Shown here: positions 52,830-60,400 of the stretch, one piece after another
Layout: every line of letters starts with the position of its first letter
Numbering within the stretch: the stretch's first letter is position 1
Source: JAJFFW01 sp963922595
GTDB taxonomy: Bacteria > Pseudomonadota > Alphaproteobacteria > Caulobacterales > Parvularculaceae
Length of the DNA: 64,000 nucleotides
Direction: 5' to 3'
Assembly (NCBI GenBank): GCA_963922595.1
Contig: CAWUIM010000007.1
Coordinates: forward strand, 1-64,000
Notes under the pieces: generated by a model
Told to the model about the DNA's origin: nothing
The model's database searches: none
Seen by the model: only the letters and a program-made list of their open reading frames with translations
Made by a program: the position numbers and the translations under genes

Positions 52830-54059
52830 CTATTCCACAAGCGCCCTGATTGTGAGTGTGCCGGTTGTCGATGTCGCCGGCGCCACCGGCGCCGCCAACG
52901 TCGCGCCCGTGAGCCGAACAACACAAACAGGCGTCGCCGCCGTGCATGTCACAGGGTTCGGCGTCGGCGCCGCATTGTCGGTGGTTGCAACTGTGCCGCC
53001 GGTGAAGACCGCGTCTACGGCGCTCACATAGGTGACAGCCGTCGGCAGTTCGTCGGCGAGGGCCAGCGCAGTCGCGTCTGATGACCCTGTGTTAGTTACG
53101 CTGATCACATATTCAACGCACGCGCCCGGCACCGGGTAGAAAGTGGTGTCGGTGGGCGGCAGCGAAGGCGTGGTCGTTGTGTTGGCGCAATCAGTGGCGT
53201 TGCTGGCCGTCGCAAGGACCGCAACGGTCTTGTCCGCCACAAGCGCCGCGGACTGGACGCGGAAGCGGCCGGTGTCTGAATGGGCGCCGTCCGTCGCATC
53301 GTCATTGGCGGCTGTCGCCGGGCCGTCAGCATCAGCAAGGACGTTGTCCGTCGCACCAATCTGGTTGGCGCCGTCGCCGTCGGAATCATCAAGCGTTTCA
53401 GAACCTGCAGATCCTGTGGCGCCGTCAACGATCCATGTCGCCGGGTCAAGGGTGTTGGCGACCAGGATGAGATCGCTGATATTGCCGTCGACCGCGCTCG
53501 CCGGGATATCGCCAGAGGCCACGACCCAGACGATCGTCCGTGTTCCTGTCGGATCATCAGGCGCTATATCGTCGGTAATTGACGTGTTCTGCGCGATGGG
53601 CGTGCCTGCGCCGTCCTGACCGGCGCCTGTGCCCGGATTGAAGACGCCGTCACCATCATCGAGATAGTAGGTCAACGCAACTGACGTGGAATCGAAGTTG
53701 TCGCTTGTCGGTTGTTCGACAATAAACTCATAACGCTGATTATCGTTACCGTCATTGGTGACGGCGAAAACGAGTTCAGCGCCCGTCTGGCCGGGGGATA
53801 CATCGACCGGTGTGGCGATTGGGTTTTGCGCCGTGACTGTAACGTCGACAATCCGGTCGACGACAAAGTCAGTTGTTGAAGGTGGAGTTATTTGCGCCTG
53901 GTCGACGCCCCCAACCTGGTAGTCGAGCGTGAACGTGTTGGAAACGGTTGTACCCGCATCCGTTCCAGCGGCGAATGCGCTGGAGGCGACGGTGGAAGCG
54001 CAAAACGCGCCCACTGCCGCTGCCGCCGCTCGCAATGAGCGGGTTTTTTTCGCTATCAT
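52830..54059 (-). CDS. exported DUF11-type surface protein
   Basis: A 409-residue protein, first gene of the minus-strand surface locus. Signal peptide to about residue 30 (ASSAFAAG). The mature part starts GTTVSNTFTLDYQVGG...DFVVDRIVDVTV, a motif typical at the start of DUF11-associated surface proteins. An Asp/Asn/Thr-rich middle (about 150-260, e.g. DDSDGDGANQ) may bind calcium. A DUF11 domain from about 270 runs to the end, LTIRALVE, matching the 661-aa protein. Cysteines in ATDCA, GACVEY, VTCTA and PVCVV suggest two disulfides. Being first, before a stem-loop, it may be the most abundant product. Confidence 0.83.
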   Translation of the reverse strand: MIAKKTRSLRAAAAAVGAFCASTVASSAFAAGTDAGTTVSNTFTLDYQVGGVDQAQITPPSTTDFVVDRIVDVTVTAQNPIATPVDVSPGQTGAELVFAVTNDGNDNQRYEFIVEQPTSDNFDSTSVALTYYLDDGDGVFNPGTGAGQDGAGTPIAQNTSITDDIAPDDPTGTRTIVWVVASGDIPASAVDGNISDLILVANTLDPATWIVDGATGSAGSETLDDSDGDGANQIGATDNVLADADGPATAANDDATDGAHSDTGRFRVQSAALVADKTVAVLATASNATDCANTTTTPSLPPTDTTFYPVPGACVEYVISVTNTGSSDATALALADELPTAVTYVSAVDAVFTGGTVATTDNAAPTPNPVTCTAATPVCVVRLTGATLAAPVAPATSTTGTLTIRALVE

Positions 54060-54315
54060 CTGTTAGTCCCTCTGTTAAGAACAGAGACTGAGTAAACTTT
54101 TTAGGTAAAAACTCTGGAAAGCGGTGTAGTTAAATTCGAATAAAGTAAGTAAACAGAATATTAATTTTTATGCAGATGATCTGCAGTGAAATGGCGTGAA
54201 ACCGGTTTCATTGAAACTCTCCCGGCCTCGAAAATTGTAAGTAATCCCCCTGTTTAATGCAAATTTTACAAATTGTTTTTAGCGCTGGTAGATGAAAATT
54301 TTTAAGGATGTCAGT
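54060..54315. promoter_or_regulatory. AT-rich divergent control region of the surface locus
   Basis: These 256 bases separate the divergent 409-aa and 158-aa genes and must hold both promoters. The stretch 54100-54300 is visibly AT-rich. Two sites come within one base of the CtrA pattern TTAA-N7-TTAA: TTAA-N7-TAAA at 54130-54144 and TTAA-N7-TTTA at 54254-54268. In AT-rich DNA such matches arise by chance, so they are weak evidence. Confidence 0.45.
54070..54086 (-). promoter_or_regulatory. leader hairpin overlapping the Shine-Dalgarno of the 409-aa gene
   Basis: CTCTGTT (54070-54076) and AACAGAG (54080-54086) form a 7-bp stem with a 3-base loop. On the minus strand the second arm includes the AGAG of AGAGGGA, the likely ribosome-binding site nine bases before the start. 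Pairing would hide part of it, so translation may be controlled by unfolding or by a factor. Confidence 0.5.
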
Positions 54316-54792
54316 ATGCGAAAAATTTCCGTAATCGCTATTGCAGCCGCCCTATTGTTGCCTTCCGCCGGCGCGCTTGCAGAAATCGTCGCCGAACAGC
54401 GCGTCGAACAGGAGCGCGTCAAACGCAACGCCGACGGCGGCGTCAGGCTGGAGCGGATCAAGGCCGATAAAGTCGCGCCTGGCGATGAGGTTATCTACTC
54501 GGTCAACTTTACCAATCAAGGCGCTGAGCCGGCCGCCGATCTTGTGATGGTCATGCCGGTGCCAGTTGAAGTGACCTATGTTGAAGGGTCCGCCAGCGGC
54601 GCGCCGGCGACCGTAACCTTTTCCGCCGACGGGGGCCGGACATACCTGACGCGCGGCAATCTCACCATTAGGGAAAACGGCGCCGAGCGCATCGCCACCG
54701 GTGACGACATCACCCACATTAAATGGGCGTTGAACGATGCGCTGTCGCCGAGCGCGAGCGGCGAGGTCGCATATCGCGGCGTCGTAAAATAA
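54316..54792 (+). CDS. small exported DUF11-like protein
   Basis: A 158-residue protein divergent from the surface operon. Signal peptide to about residue 23 (SAGALAE), then a charged helix-like stretch EQRVEQERVKRNADGG, and one beta-sandwich of the DUF11 kind: KVAPGDEVIYSVNFTNQGAEPAADLVMVMPVPVEVTYVEGS in pieces. The last strand SGEVAYRGVVK ends the protein, as in the other locus members. AAGG at 54304-54307 serves ATG 54316; ATG at 54292 would spoil the signal peptide. A soluble periplasmic subunit or chaperone role is conceivable but unproven. Confidence 0.83.
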   Translation: MRKISVIAIAAALLLPSAGALAEIVAEQRVEQERVKRNADGGVRLERIKADKVAPGDEVIYSVNFTNQGAEPAADLVMVMPVPVEVTYVEGSASGAPATVTFSADGGRTYLTRGNLTIRENGAERIATGDDITHIKWALNDALSPSASGEVAYRGVVK

Positions 54793-54821
54793 TGCGCTGA
54801 CGACCAGCCATACCAATCCCC

Positions 54822-54860
54822 AAAAAGCGGTGGATGCGCGCAGCGTCCGCCGCTTTTTTT
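54822..54860 (+). terminator. rho-independent terminator of the 158-aa gene
   Basis: AAAAAGCGGTGGA (54822-54834) pairs with TCCGCCGCTTTTT (54846-54858), with one G-U pair, and the arm runs into seven T residues. It starts 30 bases after the stop and insulates the SOS-type operon downstream. Confidence 0.9.
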
Positions 54861-54914
54861 CTGGGGTATTGCGGCCATACCGGCGCGTTTAACGCTGCGC
54901 GGTCGATTTGATAA

Positions 54915-54958
54915 TTGACGATTAAGTATCCGGCGCCTTAAATGAACAAATGCAGAAC
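54915..54958 (+). promoter_or_regulatory. promoter with LexA (SOS) box over the mmcB start
   Basis: TTGACG (54915-54920) and TTAAAT (54938-54943) are spaced by 17 bases as -35 and -10. Directly after, GAAC-N7-GAAC at 54944-54958 is the reverse complement of GTTC-N7-GTTC, the alphaproteobacterial LexA box. The box spans the ATG at 54950 and the expected transcription start, so repression by LexA is likely and the message would be leaderless. Confidence 0.8.
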
Positions 54959-55420
54959 AATATTCGTACGACCTCTGGCCATACCCGCCCCGATGTCACC
55001 GTCGATGTCACCCGCGGCGTCGTTCGCCATTTCATTGATTTGGGTTTAAGCCCAGTGACCGAGTTCACTCTGCCGAACGGTCGGCGCGCCGACGTGGTCG
55101 GGCTGGATGCGAAGGGTCTTATTACCGCGGCGGAGGTGAAATCCTGTCAGGCTGACTTTGATGCGGACCAAAAATGGCATGACTACATGCCATTTTGCGA
55201 CAGGTTTTATTTTGCTGTGGCCGAGTCGTTTCCGACAGCGGTATTACCAGAAGAAACCGGATTGATAATCGCCGACAGTTTTGGAGCCGCCACGGTTAGA
55301 CCCGCGCAGGACAAGCCGTTGGCGCCCGCGCGGCGCAAAGCGCTAACACTTCGCTTTGCGCGGCACGCGGCGATGCGTGCGTTGACGCCTGCCATATCCG
55401 CGACGGTAAGGGTGGTATGA
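54950..55420 (+). CDS. mmcB: MmcB-family DNA repair protein
   Basis: A 156-residue protein of the MmcB family, which in Caulobacter is SOS-induced and contributes to mitomycin C resistance. The restriction-endonuclease-like core is visible: RRADVVGLD, then ITAAEVKSCQADFDADQKWHDYMPFCDRFYFAV in pieces, giving the D...E-x-K nuclease-type motif (Asp in RRADVV, EVK). No Shine-Dalgarno precedes the ATG, consistent with a leaderless start at the promoter upstream. The stop overlaps the next gene by ATGA. Confidence 0.92.
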   Translation: MQNNIRTTSGHTRPDVTVDVTRGVVRHFIDLGLSPVTEFTLPNGRRADVVGLDAKGLITAAEVKSCQADFDADQKWHDYMPFCDRFYFAVAESFPTAVLPEETGLIIADSFGAATVRPAQDKPLAPARRKALTLRFARHAAMRALTPAISATVRVV

Positions 55421-55866
55421 CGGCCCAGGGTTTCAAGAAAATCGTCGCGGAAATTTACGACATGCTCTCCGGTCCACCCGGTTCGCGCGATTATGAGCGC
55501 GTGCGCCGGTATTACCACCCTGACGCGCGTCTCGTGCGTACGGGTATGACCGATGACGGCGCGCCATTCTCTGAGGTGATGACGCTCGATGATCACGCAG
55601 CGGGTGTCGCCGATTTGCTTCGTAATCAATCTTTCGATGAGACCGAGATCGCCCACGAGGCGTCTGTCTTTGGGTCAGTAGCTATCGTTAAGAGTTTGTA
55701 TACCTATCAATTCTGCGAGGGCGACGACGCTGTCTCTGGCCGGGGGATCAATCTGTTCACTTTTTATCATGATGGTGATGCGTGGAGGATAATCAGTTGC
55801 GTCTGGAATAATGAGCGCGATGGTTTCTCGCTCACTGAAGCCATCGATGTCATGAAAAAGTCTTGA
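55417..55866 (+). CDS. NTF2-like/SnoaL-like protein coupled to mmcB
   Basis: A 149-residue protein with the cone-like alpha+beta layout of the NTF2 superfamily: helix FKKIVAEIYDMLSGP, RVRRYYHPDARLVRTG, then strands with FGSVAIVKSLYTYQF, GRGINLFTFYHDGDAWRIISCVWNNE. Members act as enzymes, ligand binders or toxin immunity proteins; here no catalytic set can be named. It is translationally coupled to mmcB by ATGA and so would be induced with it by DNA damage. Confidence 0.78.
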   Translation: MTAQGFKKIVAEIYDMLSGPPGSRDYERVRRYYHPDARLVRTGMTDDGAPFSEVMTLDDHAAGVADLLRNQSFDETEIAHEASVFGSVAIVKSLYTYQFCEGDDAVSGRGINLFTFYHDGDAWRIISCVWNNERDGFSLTEAIDVMKKS

Positions 55867-55875
55867 GAGCGAAAC

Positions 55876-55895
55876 GGCCTTTTCACGAAAAGGCC
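55876..55895. terminator. hairpin between converging genes
   Basis: GGCCTTTT (55876-55883) pairs with AAAAGGCC (55888-55895) around CACG and is followed by TTTGG. It lies ten bases after the NTF2-like stop. The T-run is short, so termination may be partial; it could serve both converging genes. Confidence 0.55.
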
Positions 55896-55954
55896 TTTGG
55901 AGCGGGTATTGGCTGTGCCGTTCGCCAAAATTTTTTAGAAATAAATGGGCGAGA

Positions 55955-56773
55955 TCAGCGCGCGCAGGCTGCGCCGGTGATGAACGCATAGGCCTGATCG
56001 CGCACAAATGCGCCGCCGCCGCGGGCCCAGACATTATTGTGACCAGCGTTCGGGAGAATGCGCGCGCATTTCATTCCGGCGGCGACGTCAAAGAGCTTTC
56101 TGCCCATATGTTCGGGGATCAGCGCGTCTTGACGGCCATGAACCCAACCGAGCGGCATGGCTACGCCGCCCATTTTCGCCAGACTGTCATAGCGGTCGCG
56201 CACAAGAACCGCCGCCGGCAGGTAGGGCAGTTGTTTTTGCGCCATCGCCGCCATGGAGGTGAAGGGGGCCGAGACGATAAGGCCCGCGGCCTCCGAGGTC
56301 GCGGCGAGATCGACGGCGACGCCGCTGCCGAGGGAATGTCCGTAGATGACGATCCGCTCAGCCCCAAAGCCTTGATCCCGCAGCCACGCATAGTTGGCTA
56401 AAGCGGCGGCGCGCATGCCGGCTTCGGACGGCGCGCCGTCATTGCCGCCATACCCCGGATAGCCCACCGCGAGAACGCCCGCGCCCCAGCTCGAAATCCC
56501 ATTTAATTCGTAAGCGTAGTAGGGAAGCGATCCGGCATTGCCGTGAAAATAGAGGATAATCGGATCAGCATCCGATTGCGGGGGGCGCCACCACGAGATG
56601 GCGGGCCGATCGCCTATGTTGACTTCCGAAAAGCCGTCTAGCCCGGCCGACGATGGCGAAACGCGCTCTGTTGCTGGGTGGTAAATAAAATTGCGCTGAA
56701 GGAAAAATAGCGCCGCTGTGAGGCCTAGATACCCGGCAGTAAATAATGTCAGCGCAATTTTGAGCAGTGTCAT
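55955..56773 (-). CDS. membrane-anchored alpha/beta hydrolase
   Basis: A 272-residue hydrolase of the BEM46/ABHD13-like group. The N-terminal LKIALTLFTAGYLGLTAALFFLQ is an uncleaved membrane anchor. The catalytic Ser147 is in YGHSLGSG; the acid is in VHGRQDALIP and the histidine in NAGHNNV; LYFHGNAG forms the oxyanion hole. Substrate unknown; lipid or acyl esters are plausible. It is separated from the M16 peptidase gene upstream on the strand by a strong terminator. Confidence 0.88.
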   Translation of the reverse strand: MTLLKIALTLFTAGYLGLTAALFFLQRNFIYHPATERVSPSSAGLDGFSEVNIGDRPAISWWRPPQSDADPIILYFHGNAGSLPYYAYELNGISSWGAGVLAVGYPGYGGNDGAPSEAGMRAAALANYAWLRDQGFGAERIVIYGHSLGSGVAVDLAATSEAAGLIVSAPFTSMAAMAQKQLPYLPAAVLVRDRYDSLAKMGGVAMPLGWVHGRQDALIPEHMGRKLFDVAAGMKCARILPNAGHNNVWARGGGAFVRDQAYAFITGAACAR

Positions 56774-56810
56774 CTATGGTGATTCCGTCAGTACACGCCA
56801 GGCTTTATAG

Positions 56811-56843
56811 AAAAAACGGCCGCTATCGCAGCGGCCGTTTTTT
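56811..56843 (-). terminator. strong terminator of the M16 peptidase gene
   Basis: A perfect 14-bp stem: AAAAAACGGCCGCT (56811-56824) with AGCGGCCGTTTTTT (56830-56843), loop ATCGC. On the minus strand it ends in TTTTTT. It lies 13 bases past the peptidase stop. Confidence 0.93.
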
Positions 56844-56856
56844 GGGTTTTTACCTG

Positions 56857-59589
56857 TTAAAGGTCGTTGATGCTGCGAACTTCAACCGGCCCGATGCCGG
56901 CGGCTTCAACTTCAGCTTTGATCTTTTCGGCGTCGCCGATGATCACCCAGACCATTTTGTCGGGGTTCAAAACTTGCGCAGCGGCCGCAGCCACATCGGA
57001 AGTGGAGAGCGCCTCATACTTAGCCGGCAGCGTTTCCGGATAATTCAACGGCCGATTAAACCGGCTGCTCGAAAGGAGGCTCCCCATCACCGCGCCGGAC
57101 GTTTCATATTGTCCAGGCAGGGAGCGCACATTGTCGAGTTTGACGCGTCCTAGCTCGTCGCCGGTCGCGGGCTTGTCGCCAAGATATTGCGCAAACTCTT
57201 TTTTCAGTTCCGCAAGCGACGGCCCAGTTTTGTCGGTCTGAACCGGCGCCAGGATGATGAAGGGCCGTTGCGCGCGCGCATCAAGCAGCAGCGAGCGCGA
57301 GCCGTAAGACCAACCCTTGTCTTCGCGGAGATTGAGGTTGATACGGCTGACAAAATTGCCGCCAAGCACCTCGTTCATCGCTGAGATGGCGATATTGTTG
57401 TCGACGCCCGTCGGCGGCGCCACATGGCCAGCGAGGATAAACGATTGTGGAGAACCGGGCCTGTCGATCAAGACCGTGCGCGGACCGTCAGGCAATGACA
57501 CATCGGCGATTTGCTTGGCTGGCTTTTCGCCGCCGACGCGCCAACTGCCGAATGTTCGCTGCAAAAGCGGTTGGATTTCCGCCAATGTCGTATCGCCGAC
57601 AACGAAGATCGTGCCGTTGTCAGGGCGCATCCATGTGTCCTTGAAGGTCACCAGGTCTTCACGTGTGATATCGGCGACCGCCTCTTCCGTTCCTGAACCG
57701 GTGAGCGGAATGCCATAGGCGTGACCGTCGCCGTACATTAGCGGCGGAAGCAACCGGATGGCGATTTGCACCGGATTGGCTTTTTCCTGCGCGATGGAGG
57801 TCAGGATCAGCTTGCGCTGACGCTCAATTTCCTCGTCGGCGAAGGTCGGTCTGCGGACCACATCGCCCAGGATCGACAGTGACGGCGCCAGATTCTCCTT
57901 CAGCGCCGACATGCGCACAGTCGTGGTGTCGAGATTTGACCCGGCTCCAATGGTTGCGCCAAGTTTTTCGAGCGCCGCGGCGAGTCCGAGCGCATCATAG
58001 CGGCCCGCGCCCTCATCGAGCATGTCGGCGGTGAAATTGGCGAGCCCAAGCTTACCGCCAGCGTCGGCGGCGTAACCAGCGTCGAACTGCATCGCGATAT
58101 TCACAACCGGAATCGTCGAGCGGTTCGCCACCACGATTTTCATCCCGTTCGAAAGCGTCGCTTCTTCAATCGCCGGAAACTCAAGGGCGGTCTCGCCGGT
58201 GACGGCTGGCAGACCGGTGGAACGGTCGACCGTCGAGGCGGCGGTCGAGAACTCCGGGAACGGTAGAACGTCAAGCTGGTGCCAGCCGTCGCTTAGCCAC
58301 GCTTGCGCCGCGGCCAAAACGCCTTTCGGCGTCGCCGCGTCCAACTCGTCAAGCTCTGTCCCGAAATAAGCGGGATCGCCAGCGATAAGTTCGCCTTGCG
58401 CCAGCGTGACCGCTTTACCGCCGAAGCCGCCGACCTCTTCCAGGCCGCGGATAATGCTTGCCTTTGTTTTCGTGGAGACAAGATCAACCTCCGCTTTCGT
58501 CGGTCCCTTGGCGAGAAATTCCGCAATCATGCGGTCCATTTCCGCTTCCACTTTCTCAATGTCTTCGCCCGGCTTGACGCTAACGACAACGCCGAAGATC
58601 GACGCCATTTTCAATTCAAAATTGAAAACGTCCGCGTCGGTCGCAATCTGCTGATTATAGACAAGCTCCTTGTACAGACGGGAGTTTTTACCGTCGCCGA
58701 GAACGCTCGCGGCAATGAAGAGATCCGTCGAGATCGGATTATGGTCTTCCGGCGTCGCCCAGACACGATAGATGCGCGCCTGGGGCACCTGATCGTAGAG
58801 CGTCGCGCGCGTGTTCTCCGTGCGCTTCGGCACCCACGCGTCCTGGGTCAGAAGCGGCGGCCCGGCGTCGATATGGCCGAAATATTTCTCGACCTTGGCG
58901 CGTGCTTCTTCGGCGTTGATATCGCCCGCAAGAACAAGGATCGCATTGGCGGCGCCGTAATATGTTTCAAACCAGCTCTTCACATCTTCAAGGCTCGCCG
59001 CGTCGAGGTCCGCCATGGAGCCGATGGTTGAATGGTTGTACGGATGATCGCCGGGAAATAACGATGACTGGATATTTGTGAAAATCTTGCGGCCGTAAGG
59101 CTGGTTTTCACCCTGACGCTTTTCGTTCTGAACAACGCCGCGTTGCTCGTCCAGCTTTTCCTGAGTGACGGCCCCGAGGAGGTGACCCATACGGTCTGAT
59201 TCCATCCATAAGATGCGATCGAGGGCGGGCGTCGGTACGGTCTGGAAATAGTTGGTGCGATCGGTGTTCGTGGTGCCGTTGAGGCCCGTTGCGCCCACTT
59301 CCTGCAGCGGTTTGAACCATTCGTCGTCGTAATTTTCAGTGCCATTGAACATCAGATGTTCAAACAGGTGCGCGAAGCCGGTCTTGCCTTTCGGCTCATC
59401 TTTGGACCCGACTTTGTACCAAACGGAAACGGCCACAACGGGCGCTTTCCGGTCCTCGTGGACGATCACGGTCAGACCGTTGTCCAGTTGAAATTTTTCA
59501 TACGGAATTTCGATGTCGGCGGCGTGTGCGGCCGGTATGGCCGTGAGCGCGCAAACAGCGAAAGACGCTGCGGCTTTCAAAAATCGCAT
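56857..59589 (-). CDS. exported M16-family zinc peptidase
   Basis: A 910-residue pitrilysin-family protease with two fused halves. Signal peptide to about residue 23 (IPAAHAAD). The inverted zinc motif is HLFEH at 74-78, with the distal ligand expected in the EQRGVVQNEKRQ region; the second half (from about 470, FPAIEEATLSNGMKIVVANRS) keeps the fold without the zinc motif, as usual. It probably degrades peptides in the periplasm. GAGGGG precedes the ATG. The 147 bases upstream to regA contain no other gene. Confidence 0.94.
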   Translation of the reverse strand: MRFLKAAASFAVCALTAIPAAHAADIEIPYEKFQLDNGLTVIVHEDRKAPVVAVSVWYKVGSKDEPKGKTGFAHLFEHLMFNGTENYDDEWFKPLQEVGATGLNGTTNTDRTNYFQTVPTPALDRILWMESDRMGHLLGAVTQEKLDEQRGVVQNEKRQGENQPYGRKIFTNIQSSLFPGDHPYNHSTIGSMADLDAASLEDVKSWFETYYGAANAILVLAGDINAEEARAKVEKYFGHIDAGPPLLTQDAWVPKRTENTRATLYDQVPQARIYRVWATPEDHNPISTDLFIAASVLGDGKNSRLYKELVYNQQIATDADVFNFELKMASIFGVVVSVKPGEDIEKVEAEMDRMIAEFLAKGPTKAEVDLVSTKTKASIIRGLEEVGGFGGKAVTLAQGELIAGDPAYFGTELDELDAATPKGVLAAAQAWLSDGWHQLDVLPFPEFSTAASTVDRSTGLPAVTGETALEFPAIEEATLSNGMKIVVANRSTIPVVNIAMQFDAGYAADAGGKLGLANFTADMLDEGAGRYDALGLAAALEKLGATIGAGSNLDTTTVRMSALKENLAPSLSILGDVVRRPTFADEEIERQRKLILTSIAQEKANPVQIAIRLLPPLMYGDGHAYGIPLTGSGTEEAVADITREDLVTFKDTWMRPDNGTIFVVGDTTLAEIQPLLQRTFGSWRVGGEKPAKQIADVSLPDGPRTVLIDRPGSPQSFILAGHVAPPTGVDNNIAISAMNEVLGGNFVSRINLNLREDKGWSYGSRSLLLDARAQRPFIILAPVQTDKTGPSLAELKKEFAQYLGDKPATGDELGRVKLDNVRSLPGQYETSGAVMGSLLSSSRFNRPLNYPETLPAKYEALSTSDVAAAAAQVLNPDKMVWVIIGDAEKIKAEVEAAGIGPVEVRSINDL

Positions 59590-59736
59590 AGGGAGCCCCT
59601 CTTCGCGTATCGTTTCATTGGCATATTATTGCGCCACCATCCCGGCGGGCGCGGCTGGCGTCAATATCAACCGGTTCCATTCATCGCGCAATCGAAACGG
59701 CCGGGCGCGCATGCGGCGTTTCGCGTCGCTTGAGGG

Positions 59737-60303
59737 TTAGCGCGGGGCGCGTTTGGCGAGGATTCGTTGAAGCGTGCGACGATGCATGCCGAGGCGGCGC
59801 GCTGTTTCAGATACATTATGATCGCAGAGTTCGTAGACACGTTGGATATGTTCCCAACGCACACGGTCCGCTGACATCGGATTTTCCGGCGGATCGGGCC
59901 TCTCGCCGGGCGGCGCAAGAAGCGCTTTTTCCACATCGTCGGCGTCCGCTGGCTTGGAGAGATAATCGACCGCTCCAGCTTTTACCGCCGCGACGGCGGT
60001 GGCGATGTTGCCGTACCCGGTCAACATGATGACGCGGCAATCCTCGCGCGCTTCGTGAATCGCATTGACCACCTCAAGCCCGTCGCCGTCTTCCAGGCGT
60101 AAATCGACGACCGCGAACGCCGGCGCGGTCGATTTGACCTCGGAAAGCGCTTCGCGGACGCTGCCTGCGAGGGTCGGCGTAAAGCCGCGTTTTTCCATAG
60201 CGCGCCCCAATCGGTTTCGAAACGGTTCGTCGTCGTCAACGATAAGGAGGCTCGCGTCTGCGGGCAGGCTGGCTTCAGCGGCGGCGGTTTCAGTCTCGGT
60301 CAT
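59737..60303 (-). CDS. regA: redox response regulator RegA/ActR/PrrA
   Basis: A 188-residue regulator: receiver domain with acidic pocket VDDDE at 22-26, phospho-acceptor Asp67 (VVDLRLEDGDG) and Lys in YLSKPAD, a proline-rich linker, and a Fis-type helix-turn-helix (VSETARRLGMHRRTLQRIL). It controls respiration, carbon and nitrogen assimilation genes in response to redox state in related bacteria. ATG at 60303 gives the normal length; ATG at 60321 has no ribosome-binding site. It lies 97 bases downstream of regB on the same strand. Confidence 0.93.
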   Translation of the reverse strand: MTETETAAAEASLPADASLLIVDDDEPFRNRLGRAMEKRGFTPTLAGSVREALSEVKSTAPAFAVVDLRLEDGDGLEVVNAIHEAREDCRVIMLTGYGNIATAVAAVKAGAVDYLSKPADADDVEKALLAPPGERPDPPENPMSADRVRWEHIQRVYELCDHNVSETARRLGMHRRTLQRILAKRAPR

Positions 60304-60400
60304 CTCGCAGGGTCTTTCCATCAAGGCGATATTGTCTTTTCAGTTGATTTTCATCACCTTTATATACGCTGCATGTGCGCCTAAAGGATCGGTCTTTCAA

